Shown here: positions 35,624 through 45,380 of the stretch, in pieces
How the letters are laid out: each line of letters begins with the position of its first letter
Position numbering within the stretch: position 1 is the stretch's first letter
Assembly (NCBI GenBank): GCA_039194925.1
Contig: JBCCVV010000003.1
Location: forward strand, 35,574 to 99,573
DNA length: 64,000 nucleotides
Origin: CAJXUU01 sp039194925
GTDB taxonomy: Bacteria; Bacteroidota; Bacteroidia; Chitinophagales; Saprospiraceae
Direction: 5' to 3'
The notes under the pieces: model-generated
The model's input: only the letters and a program-made list of their open reading frames with translations
What the model was told of the DNA's origin: nothing
Databases searched by the model: none
Made by a program: the position numbers and the translations under genes

Positions 35624-36532
35624 ATGAAAAAAAGCATCCTTATTGCCGGCGGTACAGGGCTTGTGGGAAGTCGATTGGTAGAACATTTAGATGCTTCCAA
35701 ATATGATATTCGAATACTTTCGCGAAGTTCGAAATCTACAGAACATGTTCGCTATTTCAAATGGGATTTTCAATCCATGACTATCGATCAGGATGCCGTC
35801 AAAGTAGATTATATTATCAATCTCAATGGTGCGGGCATCGCGGACAAACGATGGACCAATGCAAGAAAGAAGGTACTCATAGATAGCCGGGTAAAGAGTG
35901 CTGAATTAATAAAGTCTGCATTGATGACAACAGGACATCGGCCCAAAGCTTATCTCTCTGCCTCTGCTGTAGGATTTTATGGAGATCGTGATGATGAAAT
36001 TTTAGATGAAAAAAGTCCGGTGGGGAAGGGATTCATGGCGGAATGTTGTCAATTATGGGAAAATGCCGCATCAGAATTAAAATCATATGTAGATCGTTTG
36101 ATTATCAATAGAATCGGAATCGTTCTAACTACCAAAGGAGGTGCATTACCCAAAATTCTTATGACCCAACAGGTTGGAGTGTACAACTATTTTGGAAATG
36201 GAAAACAGTATTACTCCTGGATTCATATTGATGACCTATGCGGACTGTTTATTGATCAGATGGAGAATGGAACTTCCGAAGGCATTTACAACAGCGTAGC
36301 CCCGGAACCCTTAACCAACAAACAGTTTACTACTGAGATAAAAGAGGCCCTAAATGGAAATCTAGTCTTGCCCGCACCTGTTTTCGGATTGCGCTTGCTT
36401 CTGGGAGAGATGGCCAATGTCGTCTTGAATAGTAATCGAGTCTATCCCAAGATGTTAGAAAAGGAAAAATTCAACTATCATTTCCCCAAATTGGGAATTG
36501 CAGTCAAGGATTTAGTAAAACGAAGAGTATAA
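35624..36532 (+). CDS. TIGR01777 family NAD(P)-dependent epimerase-like protein
   Basis: A 302-residue Rossmann-fold protein: ILIAGGTGLVGSRLVEHL dinucleotide motif, IINLNGAGIADKRWTNARKKVLIDSR, LSASAVGFYGDR, and a GNGKQYYSWIHIDDLCGLF block, all signatures of the YfcH/TIGR01777 family. The C-terminal DUF1731-like part (PAPVFGLRLLLGEMANVVL) is present. Biochemical substrate unknown; E. coli YfcH is linked to cell-division phenotypes. Single gene with a strong hairpin after it. Confidence 0.94.
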   Translation: MKKSILIAGGTGLVGSRLVEHLDASKYDIRILSRSSKSTEHVRYFKWDFQSMTIDQDAVKVDYIINLNGAGIADKRWTNARKKVLIDSRVKSAELIKSALMTTGHRPKAYLSASAVGFYGDRDDEILDEKSPVGKGFMAECCQLWENAASELKSYVDRLIINRIGIVLTTKGGALPKILMTQQVGVYNYFGNGKQYYSWIHIDDLCGLFIDQMENGTSEGIYNSVAPEPLTNKQFTTEIKEALNGNLVLPAPVFGLRLLLGEMANVVLNSNRVYPKMLEKEKFNYHFPKLGIAVKDLVKRRV

Positions 36533-36548
36533 AGATTGATGCAATTGA

Positions 36549-36589
36549 AAAGATTGAAGAGACTTGTATTTCCAATCTCTTCAATCTTT
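36549..36589. terminator. bidirectional hairpin between convergent genes
   Basis: AAAGATTGAAGAGA (36549-36562) pairs perfectly over 14 bp with TCTCTTCAATCTTT (36576-36589) around a 13-nt loop, midway between the ends of the epimerase and DUF3127 genes. Confidence 0.75.
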
Positions 36590-36606
36590 CGAATTTTTCC
36601 ACTCTC

Positions 36607-36993
36607 TTAAAACGGAAGATCATCCAAGTCCCCTGCCATCATATCATTACCATCGCTAAAATTGGTAAATGGAGGTTCTTCGTTTGGCATTCCTGTATCT
36701 CCTACCGGAGCTGCCGGAGGAGGGTTCACAGCAATTTTTTCCAGTTTCCAGGCATTCAAATTGGTAAAGTATTTTCCATTCCACTCTCTACCGCGCAGAT
36801 CGAAATAAACTTTAATCTTTTCACCCTCATTGAATGGATCTACGGCACCACATCTGTCTTGTACCAATTGAAACTTTACGTATTGTGGATATTGTCCTTC
36901 TGTCTGGATTACAAACTCTCGTGCTTGAAATGTATCGGTCTTATTTTCTGTCTCAAACTTCTTGTGTAATACGCCTTCTACTTCTAATGACAT
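36607..36993 (-). CDS. DUF3127 family protein
   Basis: A 128-residue protein: MSLEVEGVLHKKFETENKTD, FQAREFVIQTE, QYPQYVKFQLVQDRC, GEKIKVYFDLRGREW and FTNLNAWKLEKI are typical of DUF3127, an OB-fold-like family found mainly in Bacteroidota and resembling single-stranded DNA-binding proteins. The acidic Pro/Asp-rich tail ending in DDLPF is the same sort of partner-docking tip as the DDDLPF/DDIPF ends of SSB proteins, which supports a DNA-replication or repair role. Confidence 0.9.
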   Translation of the reverse strand: MSLEVEGVLHKKFETENKTDTFQAREFVIQTEGQYPQYVKFQLVQDRCGAVDPFNEGEKIKVYFDLRGREWNGKYFTNLNAWKLEKIAVNPPPAAPVGDTGMPNEEPPFTNFSDGNDMMAGDLDDLPF

Positions 36994-37252
36994 CTTATGT
37001 TAATTTTAAAATTGAAACGCAAAGATAGACAAGATAATTCCGTATAAAGAATTACGGATTAGGAATATTTCTATATGAATAGTAACCCAATTTCACATTT
37101 CATCACTAGCATAAGAAAAAGTTGTTGAACGGATAATCCATACGAGTTGTTGGTCTTCACATTCCTGAATCTTCAACAGTTGCATAGATGGTAGTTTTGT
37201 ATTACTTTTAGAAAACAACGTATATAATCAATCCCTAACTTCCAGTTATCAC

Positions 37253-38155
37253 ATGAGGCAATTGAAGCAAGCAATAAAAAAGATTCACGACAGCACTGAC
37301 TTTCAAGGTTATCCAATGTCTAGCTATAAAGAATATGACCACTTTGAAGATTTGTTTTACTCCTATTTTCCAGAGCAACTGCGTAACTATCATCTTTATT
37401 GGGGCTCCAAACCAAATAAATCTCTCTTATTACTAATGTTTCTGAATAAATTTTGCCTGGGGCATTTTGATTTAGCAGAAGGTGAACCTTTGTTTTCACC
37501 ACATTTACGTTTGCATGATCATCGTATTCCAAATAGTAGAAAAGAAATACTCCTAAGTGATTTTCCTGAATACGAAACCATGGAATTAGTGAGTCCATAT
37601 ATAATGGCAGGTTCTGATGGTTGTGGCGGTACTTTTTATTTGAACCCCTTGGGATCTGAGGGCAAACTTTTTCATGGCCATGAAGAATTCGAGGCAATTT
37701 CAGAACTATCCTTCAACTTGATTGAGGTTTCAAAGATCTATTTGCCTTCTCAGTTTTTAGAATTATTCGAAGTCTACAAAAATTCAGAACCTGTACGAGA
37801 TTTGTTTCTATTGGAAACAAATCTTGATGATATGCCAAATTTGTCAGAAATGAAAAATGAGCTCTTCCTTTCTCTCTCTATTTCGGGATATTCTAACATC
37901 AATGACAAGTTAGATTACGAGTATATCTACTCCGATTTCGTTGAATACTTTTCTTCTCAAAGTCCGTATTGGAATAACCATATTTCAAGAGCAAATATCA
38001 ATTCTAAATTTAGGTTCGCCCTTTTATATTTAAGCTTTTACAAGAAAAATGCAGACCTTAAAAATCTAATTCACCTAAGCCATAACCTAATAGGAGAAGT
38101 AAATAAAAATCTGAGAGAATTTATACTTTTTAAATTAAATGGCCAACTGGAGTAA
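37253..38155 (+). CDS. unknown protein, possible SUKH-like domain
   Basis: A 300-residue cytosolic protein with no signal. The middle (YIMAGSDGCGGTFYLNPLGSEG, then FHGHEEFEAISELSFNLIEV) is reminiscent of SMI1/KNR4 (SUKH) domains, which often act as immunity proteins, but the match is weak and unproven. The C-terminal third is helical and rich in Asn, Ser and Tyr. The gene stands alone between DUF3127 and the MBOAT pair, with 259 nt upstream and no toxin-like gene beside it. Confidence 0.75.
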   Translation: MRQLKQAIKKIHDSTDFQGYPMSSYKEYDHFEDLFYSYFPEQLRNYHLYWGSKPNKSLLLLMFLNKFCLGHFDLAEGEPLFSPHLRLHDHRIPNSRKEILLSDFPEYETMELVSPYIMAGSDGCGGTFYLNPLGSEGKLFHGHEEFEAISELSFNLIEVSKIYLPSQFLELFEVYKNSEPVRDLFLLETNLDDMPNLSEMKNELFLSLSISGYSNINDKLDYEYIYSDFVEYFSSQSPYWNNHISRANINSKFRFALLYLSFYKKNADLKNLIHLSHNLIGEVNKNLREFILFKLNGQLE

Positions 38156-38203
38156 TATAGATTAGAGCAACTCAACGAATGCGAATAGGTTTTGGCTAAT
38201 AAG

Positions 38204-39121
38204 TTACAATCCTAGTCTCATAATCAACGAATCATTAAAAACTTCCACCCCATCTTGATTCAAGTGATGAGAATCGTAGAAGTGAATTGAATCATCCAGT
38301 TGAATCAATTCATTGAAATTATAATATGGTGCTAGTTCTTTCATTTGCTTATCAAACAATTTGTTTGAAGTATGCGCTTTGTACAGCGATTGAGTGATTG
38401 GCGTTTGAACCAGGATCAAGTTGATCTCCTTATCTTTGATCATCTGTACATTATGATAAAAAGCATTGACCTGAATAGATCTTGGCTTCCTTTCTTTTTT
38501 GTTGTGTTTTCTGTATTTATACCTCTTCATTCTTTTTTGCACATAGCCTCCAGGAATATAAAGATCATCTGCACGACTTGCATTTTCCTTGAAATCTTTA
38601 TTGAGATTTAAAGCGTCTCTATACATGGCATATATTGCTGTATTATACGTTTTGATATGGTTGATAGAAAAAACCATCTCCATTGTATTCCAATCATTTA
38701 CATCATTGGCAATCAAGTCAAGAGAAGACTCTACTGGTTCGTAAGAAAATAGAATAGGCGATACCTCGTAAATGATGGTCTTGGGATTCATTTTGGGCAA
38801 ATATCTTTTTAATAATGCTTTCGTCTGAATTGGTGTCTGAGCACCTGTGCCCATGTTAAAGGTTTTGAGTCCGAGTGAATCAAACTTCCTGACGTCAAAA
38901 CCACGGTAAGAATGGGAAGATCCCAAAAACAAGATATCTACATCCCTATAGGTCTTTGCCTCCTGCAACCTGGAATAAATATGTCCCCAATGCCCTAGTT
39001 TATAAATTAAATTAGGTCGGTGTCGTGTTGGTAAATTGGAACCCCATAAACAAATCAAAACAACATAAAGGATAAGTGAAAAAGGAATGAACAATATTAT
39101 GGAGCTTAAAAATTTTTTCAT
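38204..39121 (-). CDS. SGNH-like envelope protein, partner of MBOAT
   Basis: A 305-residue protein with an N-terminal membrane anchor (IILFIPFSLILYVVLICLWG). Its SGNH/DltD-like blocks are DILFLGSSHSYRGFD (Ser nucleophile block), FNMGTGAQTPIQT, and IHFYDSHHLNQDGVEVF with the Asp-x-x-His pair near the end. It starts 3 nt after the stop of the MBOAT gene, so they form one operon. Such pairs O-acetylate exported polysaccharides or cell-wall polymers: the MBOAT passes acyl groups across the membrane and the SGNH protein places them. Confidence 0.85.
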   Translation of the reverse strand: MKKFLSSIILFIPFSLILYVVLICLWGSNLPTRHRPNLIYKLGHWGHIYSRLQEAKTYRDVDILFLGSSHSYRGFDVRKFDSLGLKTFNMGTGAQTPIQTKALLKRYLPKMNPKTIIYEVSPILFSYEPVESSLDLIANDVNDWNTMEMVFSINHIKTYNTAIYAMYRDALNLNKDFKENASRADDLYIPGGYVQKRMKRYKYRKHNKKERKPRSIQVNAFYHNVQMIKDKEINLILVQTPITQSLYKAHTSNKLFDKQMKELAPYYNFNELIQLDDSIHFYDSHHLNQDGVEVFNDSLIMRLGL

Positions 39122-39124
39122 TGA

Positions 39125-40582
39125 TTAAAATTGAAAATAAATAAATGGCATCTCATGCGTTTGCATATACATTCCAATGATAAAAATGATAAAAGCGTAC
39201 ATACTCCACCTCAGCAAACGATTCCATCCAAGTCCAATATTTTCTAAGGCATGATTGTCTTTTCTTCCAATCCATTCTATGAGTATAAACCCAAAAAGAA
39301 GATATAAAATTGGATGTGCTCTTTTCTTTCCACCAAAATCCGGCAATTCAGGTATGGAAAATAAGGACGAATTAAAAATACCCGACAGATACTCCAAAGC
39401 GTGATGTAAATTTTCTGCTCTAAAAAAAATCCAGGCCAGAACCGTTATGAAAAAAGTAAGTCCCATCATCGCGAGCTCCTTAAAATTGGGCAACCGTCGA
39501 TCAATGGCTACGACTTCAAGGTAGTTTCTATTTTGCTTAAATAGTAAAAGTGGAAGAAAAAACAAGGCATTCAAAGCACCCCAAATAATAAAGGTCCAAT
39601 TTGCACCATGCCAAAATCCACTCACTAAAAATATGATAAATACATTTCGAATTTGTTTTCCAATCCGTACTCTACTTCCTCCCAGAGGGATATACACATA
39701 ATCCCTAAACCAGGTCGAAAGTGAGATATGCCACCGACGCCAAAACTCTGCTATATCTCTTGAGAAATATGGAAACGCAAAATTTTTAGGTAAATCTATC
39801 CCAAACAATCTGGATGTACCAATGGCTATGTCCGAATATCCCGAAAAATCCCCATAGATTTGAAATGCAAATAACACACCACCCAGCAATAAGGTACTGC
39901 CATCAAACTTTTCGGGCCGATCAAATATATAGTTGACATATTCTGCACAATTATCGGCAATGACTACTTTTTTGAAAATCCCCCAAAGAATTTGCCTCAG
40001 TCCGTCTGCCGCCTTTGTATATACGAACGTTCTTTGAATGTAGAATTGAGGAAGTAACTGCTTGGCACGAACAATGGGCCCAGCAACCAATTGAGGGAAA
40101 AAACTTACAAATGAGGCGAAAGCAATAAAATCTTTTGTGGGTTCAAGCTTTTTACGATATACATCAATCGTATAACTCATAGTTTGAAACGTATAAAAGC
40201 TAATCCCTACAGGTAAGATGATCTCCAACCGTTCTGCATCTATCGTTCCTCCAAAAAAGGTAAACGCGGTAGCAAAGTTTTCTAAAAAGAAATTGTAATA
40301 CTTAAAAAACCCTAAGAACCCAATATTGACTACAATACTCGTCAGGAGTAATAATCTTCGCTTCCGAAGATTGTCTTGCCTGTTTAAACTAAGGCCAACG
40401 AAATAATCGACAATCGTACTGAAAAAGATTAGGGATAAAAACCTCCAATCCCACCATCCATAAAAAATGTAGCTTGCAGTTAGTACCAAAAAGTTTTGCA
40501 CTTTCAAATTGGATTTAACCATCCAATACAGCACAAAAACGATTGGAAGAAAAACTATGAAGTCTATGGAATTAAAGAGCAT
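39125..40582 (-). CDS. MBOAT family O-acyltransferase (AlgI/DltB-like)
   Basis: A 485-residue membrane protein of AlgI length. Signatures: FYGWWDWRFLSLIFFSTIVDYFVG, PVGISFYTFQTMSYTIDVYR, FPQLVAGPIVRA, QIYGDFSGYSDIAIGTSRLFG, WRRWHISLSTWFRDYVYIPLGG and the catalytic His in VSGFWHGANWTFI. It transfers acyl (usually acetyl) groups to the outside of the inner membrane. The partner SGNH-like gene follows 3 nt later. No glycan synthesis genes are adjacent, so the acceptor polymer cannot be named. Confidence 0.94.
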   Translation of the reverse strand: MLFNSIDFIVFLPIVFVLYWMVKSNLKVQNFLVLTASYIFYGWWDWRFLSLIFFSTIVDYFVGLSLNRQDNLRKRRLLLLTSIVVNIGFLGFFKYYNFFLENFATAFTFFGGTIDAERLEIILPVGISFYTFQTMSYTIDVYRKKLEPTKDFIAFASFVSFFPQLVAGPIVRAKQLLPQFYIQRTFVYTKAADGLRQILWGIFKKVVIADNCAEYVNYIFDRPEKFDGSTLLLGGVLFAFQIYGDFSGYSDIAIGTSRLFGIDLPKNFAFPYFSRDIAEFWRRWHISLSTWFRDYVYIPLGGSRVRIGKQIRNVFIIFLVSGFWHGANWTFIIWGALNALFFLPLLLFKQNRNYLEVVAIDRRLPNFKELAMMGLTFFITVLAWIFFRAENLHHALEYLSGIFNSSLFSIPELPDFGGKKRAHPILYLLFGFILIEWIGRKDNHALENIGLGWNRLLRWSMYAFIIFIIGMYMQTHEMPFIYFQF

Positions 40583-40640
40583 AGTATGAATTCAATCATT
40601 ACATTAGGTGTGTTTCAACTTTTATTGCCTACTTAAAGCT

Positions 40641-40712
40641 AGATTTCGACGCAAAAGTCGAAATTAAATCTTTAGCAGTTATGTCCAATCCTCCACTTCG
40701 GTCGAAATGACA
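40641..40712 (-). repeat. GTCATTTCGACCGAAGTGG-type intergenic element with hairpin
   Basis: On the minus strand TGTCATTTCGACCGAAGTGG (40712-40693) is followed by a hairpin ATTTCGAC/GTCGAAAT (40643-40664, loop GCAAAA). Similar text is familiar from gaps of many Bacteroidota genomes. It lies in the 201-nt gap after tesB, where it may also act as a weak terminator. Confidence 0.65.
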
Positions 40713-40783
40713 ATGACCAGTCCTAAAAATGAAATATACCTTTCGCATTCAACAAAACATAAAGAACCAAATAATTTCCCAAC

Positions 40784-41641
40784 TTACAAAAGCCTCACCA
40801 ACCCTTCCTGAGTCACCGAAGCGATCAATTTACCATCTCGGGTATACATTTTACCTGTACAAAATCCTCGGGCCGATCCCGCCCAAGGGCTCTCCACTGC
40901 ATATAAAATCCAGTCGTCCAAATCAAATTCCTCATGAAACCACATCGCATGATCCAAACTCGCCAATCGAATCGGATTGGTAAACATCGACATATTATGC
41001 GGCATCATAGAAGTAATAAGCAAATTAAAATCAGAAGCATACGTAAGGATGGCTTGTTTTAATTTTAATGTCGGATCTGTCAGTTCCCCATTTACTTTAA
41101 ACCAAGTATGGTTTCGAGGAGGCCGAATGCCTGGATTGAATGGATCATAATGCTCCACGGGATGAAATATAATTGGGCTTTCCGGACTGAAAATTCCCTT
41201 TGGTTTTACATTAAATTTTTCCGCAAACTGGGCAAATAGGTCAGAAAATGAAGTCAACGATTCAGGTTGAGCGACATTCGGCATCGCAGATTGATGCTTA
41301 ATCCCTTCTTCGCGAATGTGATAAGAAGCCGCCATGATAAAAATGGTCTTGTCATTTTGCAACCCGCTGATCCGAACAGTATTAAAACTTCTTCCTTCTT
41401 TAAATACATCAACCTTATATTTAATCGAAACTGAGATATCACCAGGCCGTAAGAAATATCCATGCAAGGAATGCAATGTCTTATCATCATCCAGCACTTT
41501 AGCCGCTGCTGCAACGGATTGGGCTAATACCTGACCGCCATACACACTAAAACTTCCTATATCCAGACTTTTACCGATAAATGTGGATTTGTCTTCTTGT
41601 TCTAAATCCAGAATGCTTAATAAATCCTTGAATTGTGACAT
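40784..41641 (-). CDS. tesB: acyl-CoA thioesterase II (TesB)
   Basis: A 285-residue double hot-dog protein. LFIG-like start (KSTFIGKSLDIGSFSVYGGQVLAQS), LHSLHGYFLRPGDISVSIKYKVD, RSFNTVRISGLQNDKTIF and the C-terminal SLDHAMWFHEEFDLDDWILYAVESP fit TesB, with Asp, Thr/Ser and Gln catalytic positions in the second half. It hydrolyses acyl-CoAs to free acid and CoA in the cytoplasm. Monocistronic; a repeat element lies downstream. Confidence 0.95.
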   Translation of the reverse strand: MSQFKDLLSILDLEQEDKSTFIGKSLDIGSFSVYGGQVLAQSVAAAAKVLDDDKTLHSLHGYFLRPGDISVSIKYKVDVFKEGRSFNTVRISGLQNDKTIFIMAASYHIREEGIKHQSAMPNVAQPESLTSFSDLFAQFAEKFNVKPKGIFSPESPIIFHPVEHYDPFNPGIRPPRNHTWFKVNGELTDPTLKLKQAILTYASDFNLLITSMMPHNMSMFTNPIRLASLDHAMWFHEEFDLDDWILYAVESPWAGSARGFCTGKMYTRDGKLIASVTQEGLVRLL

Positions 41642-41697
41642 TTTTTTTCGTTGTAACCAATATAGGTCTTGGAACCTTGTATTGGTTTTTAGTTAAA

Positions 41698-42798
41698 TTA
41701 TTGGCATGCGTAGATTGCAAACGACCCCAACCAATGTCCTCCTTCATACGAATCGCCCACCAACGAAGGCAGAGAATGATTGATATGTTGATTGGCAATG
41801 GAAATCACATGACCGTATTTAGAATTGGCCGCGGCAATATTTTTCAAGCACCAAGCTCGACTAAAATTTAAACCATCCAGATGAACCAACTTTCCGTCCG
41901 TGCGATCCGATACTTTTCCTACTTCCAGCTGAAATGAAGAATCACTCAACTCTGGCAAGAATTTATTCATCCACAATTCAAATTCATTTTCATTGAGAAC
42001 CTTACTCATCAGGTTGGCTTCTTCCAAGCAAGGAGACAAAAAGTCAAATCCACTCGGTTCCCAATTCAAGGGACAATTCTGATCGTCGATATAAAAATCC
42101 TTTGCTCTTTTCTCAATGAGCGCTTTTAATTCGGAATTCCCAATTGTATTCGCATAATCCAAAGCAAAGCTCAATCCAAAAGCAGTATTGGTATGCTCAC
42201 CCACACGTATCGGATACACCAGTTTTGGCAAAAAATCGATATACTTATCAACGATCATATCTGTAAGTGGCTGAAGATTGGCTTCGAGCTCACGGGCTAA
42301 AGGATCATCCCAAGTGTTCAATTCTTCGGCCAGTTTGAGCAGCCAGGCCCAACCGTAGGTGCGTTCATATGACTTATTGTGTTTGCCTTTAAAGTATTCC
42401 ACCTCATTCAGTATATTTTCTGTAGAAATGGTGGTCTTCAATTTTTGTGCGGCTTCTTCTTTCTCACTGATTTTGGGAAAATCTTTAAGTAATTTGACAA
42501 GGGACCAATGACCATGTACTGCCGAATGCCAATCGAAACAACCATAAAAGGTAGGATGCAAATCACTTGGTTCTCTAAGATCGTTTTTGCCTCCCACTAC
42601 CTGACCCAGTTTATTCGGATATTCTTTTAAAACACACTCCAGGGGCAGTGCGATTAAATTGTTTGCAGCTACCAAATCGAGTTTAATGGGTTTTTCGACC
42701 GCTTGTTGTTCAGGTGTATTTGTTGATTTAGGCGCATCGCTACAACTCGTCAATCCCAAAAGGCTAGTCAAAACCATTAATTTCAAAAATCTATTCAT
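41698..42798 (-). CDS. DUF2891 lipoprotein
   Basis: A 366-residue protein with lipoprotein signal (LLGLTSC, Cys at about 19). HPTFYGCFDWHSAVHGHWSLVKLL in the first third and the TYGWAWLLKL, VRVGEHTNTAFGLSFALDYA and GFDFLSPCLEEANLM blocks are characteristic of DUF2891, whose predicted fold is an alpha/alpha barrel resembling glycosidases. The conserved His, Trp, Asp and Glu would suit carbohydrate binding or cleavage, but no activity has been established that I know of. Likely periplasmic or surface-exposed. Confidence 0.88.
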   Translation of the reverse strand: MNRFLKLMVLTSLLGLTSCSDAPKSTNTPEQQAVEKPIKLDLVAANNLIALPLECVLKEYPNKLGQVVGGKNDLREPSDLHPTFYGCFDWHSAVHGHWSLVKLLKDFPKISEKEEAAQKLKTTISTENILNEVEYFKGKHNKSYERTYGWAWLLKLAEELNTWDDPLARELEANLQPLTDMIVDKYIDFLPKLVYPIRVGEHTNTAFGLSFALDYANTIGNSELKALIEKRAKDFYIDDQNCPLNWEPSGFDFLSPCLEEANLMSKVLNENEFELWMNKFLPELSDSSFQLEVGKVSDRTDGKLVHLDGLNFSRAWCLKNIAAANSKYGHVISIANQHINHSLPSLVGDSYEGGHWLGSFAIYACQ

Positions 42799-42999
42799 CT
42801 ATTCTAGTTTAGAATTCGAAAAGATATAAAACGTCAACACTTCATCCAAACATTAACCTACTTACAATTTGTGGCCCCATATCTTTTATGGACTTTTAAC
42901 CAGATTAAAGAAAAGATATGTCACTGTTGCTAGTAACGATGGTAATTCCATTATTCGCTAATTACAATAGATTAAATGGATCATCATTGTTTCACCCTT

Positions 43000-45282
43000 T
43001 TAATGATGATGGTGATCATGTTCCTTAACAACAAATGGAGTTTTGGCAATATTTTGCTTTTGGTAATTTGCTTCTCCTTCTTTTATTAAGATGCTTTGAT
43101 TGATATCTACATTGTCAAAGGTCGAAGTGATCATCTCGCTATGAGGCCATAACACTTCGATTTTGTTGATCTTCTTTGCTTTACCCACTCCTATTTCAGC
43201 TAGCAAACTGTTGCCGCCAAAACTCGCATCATAGCCCACATTTTGATAAATTTTGCGCACTTCTCCATTCTCAGTAATGGTTAAAATAATCTTGGCTCCG
43301 ATTGCAGCTGCATTTGATTTATTGCCGATCAATTGGATTCGAATCCAATTATTTTTGCTTCCTATTGGATTTTCGAACAATAAATTAGCGAATACATCTC
43401 CTTCATATGCCCCTCCCATAACCGTATAAATATCTTGATCGCCATCCATGTCGAGATCTCCAAATCCCACAGCGTGTCCTTTTTGGATATGGCCAAATCC
43501 CGAAGAGTACGTTACATCTTCAAAGGATTTTCCTCGTTTATTCAAATACATCTTATTAGGTACAATGGAGTAAAAATTCGGATTACCAGATGCTAAATAG
43601 AAATCCAGAAATCCGTCGTTATCCAAATCTCCAAAATTACATCCCATAGTGGTTACCGGTTCATTTAAGCCCATTCTAACAGAGACTTCCGCAAATCTCC
43701 CTCTTCCCAAGTTTTTGAATAGATAGGGTCGATTCTCGTTTTTCTTTTCTCGCGCGTAGTCCATCATTAATGTTGCCGGTGGTGCATCCATATGTGAATA
43801 GCCTGAAACAAATATATCGTCTCTGCCATCGTTGTTGTAATCAAACATCCAGGTGGAAAAACTGAAAATGGGGTTTTCTGTTCCTGTTACAATCGTAGGT
43901 TGACTAAAGCGAATACCACCATCTTTCGAATCGTTGAGAAAGAGGAGATTATGCCCAAAAAAGTTGGAAAGATAGATGTCCGGGTATCGATCATTATTTA
44001 CATCACCAACTGCCACACCTTTGAAATAGGCCGCAATATCAAGACCGGATTCAGCTATCTCGTTTTTGAACGTGCCATCTTTTTGATTAATAAACAATTC
44101 ATTCTTATGCGTTGATTTGGGCGTGGACTCATTGGCGATAAACATATCCACCCATCCATCTAGGTTAAAATCTGCCCAAATTGCCGTCTGTGTAGGAAAT
44201 AAAGAGTAAATCCCGGACTCTATGGTAACATCTGTAAATGTGCCGTCGCCATTATTACGTATCAGTGAATTGGGCAACTTTCCATATTTGTCCAACCAGG
44301 CACCTCGCAAAATCAAGAAATCCAAGTGTCCATCGTTATTATAATCGGTATGGCGTAGATTCAATCCTCCACAAACACCGACCAGACCTGTAGCATTCGT
44401 TTTATCAATAAATCCACCTTTTCGGTTGTTTTCAAAATAACGGATCTGATGATCAAAGCCCCAGGAAGAAGCGATAATATCCAAATATCCGTCATTATTG
44501 AAATCATCAATACATGTTCCACCCGAAAGTTCTGAGACGCCTATTCCCAATCCTGATGCCACATCCTTAAACCTTGGAAAATTTGACTTAGATTCGAAAT
44601 AGGATGGTGGGATGCGGTACTCTTTTGGCACCTTATTGGGATAGCTACCCAAGGTCATATGTGCAATATTTAGCAAATACTGAGTCTCTTTATCAGCTGG
44701 ATTTTGCTTCAAAAGTTCGGTCAACACTTCAATCGTTTTTTCAGATCCTTCGCGTAATTTGTGTTGCGCTTTTTTACTGATTGGTATGATACATGATTCA
44801 TCGTTGTGATTTACCAGGCAATTTTCCTGCTCGCCTTTTCTCATATACGCAATTGCCAGATTTTTATTCAAATAGTTTTTCATGCTTCGCGCATACTCAT
44901 TCGAAGCATTCGAAACCATTGGCAAAAGAGATTCAAATATTGAAATACTACTTTCCGTTTCACCAAATCTCAATAAATAGATGGCTTTTTGAGATTGAAG
45001 ATCTATCTTTTTGGTACCGGAAGCCTTGGCAATCTTATCATCCATGGTCTTCAAGATCTTCGAACTGATATAATCGGCTATACCCTCCGAATTGAGTTCT
45101 TCAATACACTTCTTGTATCGATTTATCATTTCCAAGGTTGCGGTATCAGGTTGTACCAAAGGAACTTCGACTATTTCTTCTTCTTGGCTATGATGCATCG
45201 AATTATGATCATGTCCATCATTTGAGCATCGGATTCCAAAAATCACAACAGAAAAAAGAATAACGATCTGTTTTAATTTCAT
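43000..45282 (-). CDS. FG-GAP/VCBS repeat protein with ASPIC/UnbV end (CRTAC1-like)
   Basis: About 760 residues from Met at 45282, where MKLKQIVILFSVVIFGIRC gives a lipoprotein signal; the frame continues 16 residues further upstream without one. An N-terminal helical TPR-like region is followed by at least five calcium-type repeats (FNNDGYLDI, YNNDGHLDF, VNNDRYPDIYL, YNNDGRDDIFV, LDNDGFLDFYL, LDMDGDQDIYT) forming an integrin-like propeller, then an ASPIC/UnbV domain (NWIRIQLIGNKSNAAAIGAKI, then VGYDASFGGNSLLAEIG). The ends are His-rich: GHDHNSMHH near the start and HDHHHH at the C-terminus. Surface adhesion or metal-linked function is likely; exact role unknown. Confidence 0.9.
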   Translation of the reverse strand: MKLKQIVILFSVVIFGIRCSNDGHDHNSMHHSQEEEIVEVPLVQPDTATLEMINRYKKCIEELNSEGIADYISSKILKTMDDKIAKASGTKKIDLQSQKAIYLLRFGETESSISIFESLLPMVSNASNEYARSMKNYLNKNLAIAYMRKGEQENCLVNHNDESCIIPISKKAQHKLREGSEKTIEVLTELLKQNPADKETQYLLNIAHMTLGSYPNKVPKEYRIPPSYFESKSNFPRFKDVASGLGIGVSELSGGTCIDDFNNDGYLDIIASSWGFDHQIRYFENNRKGGFIDKTNATGLVGVCGGLNLRHTDYNNDGHLDFLILRGAWLDKYGKLPNSLIRNNGDGTFTDVTIESGIYSLFPTQTAIWADFNLDGWVDMFIANESTPKSTHKNELFINQKDGTFKNEIAESGLDIAAYFKGVAVGDVNNDRYPDIYLSNFFGHNLLFLNDSKDGGIRFSQPTIVTGTENPIFSFSTWMFDYNNDGRDDIFVSGYSHMDAPPATLMMDYAREKKNENRPYLFKNLGRGRFAEVSVRMGLNEPVTTMGCNFGDLDNDGFLDFYLASGNPNFYSIVPNKMYLNKRGKSFEDVTYSSGFGHIQKGHAVGFGDLDMDGDQDIYTVMGGAYEGDVFANLLFENPIGSKNNWIRIQLIGNKSNAAAIGAKIILTITENGEVRKIYQNVGYDASFGGNSLLAEIGVGKAKKINKIEVLWPHSEMITSTFDNVDINQSILIKEGEANYQKQNIAKTPFVVKEHDHHHH

Positions 45283-45380
45283 AACTGACCTGAACGGATT
45301 ATTGAATACAATATTGAAAAAAGAAGCCATTTGCTAATCAAAGCCAAAGGTACAAACTTGAATGTATAGATATAGCGGAT

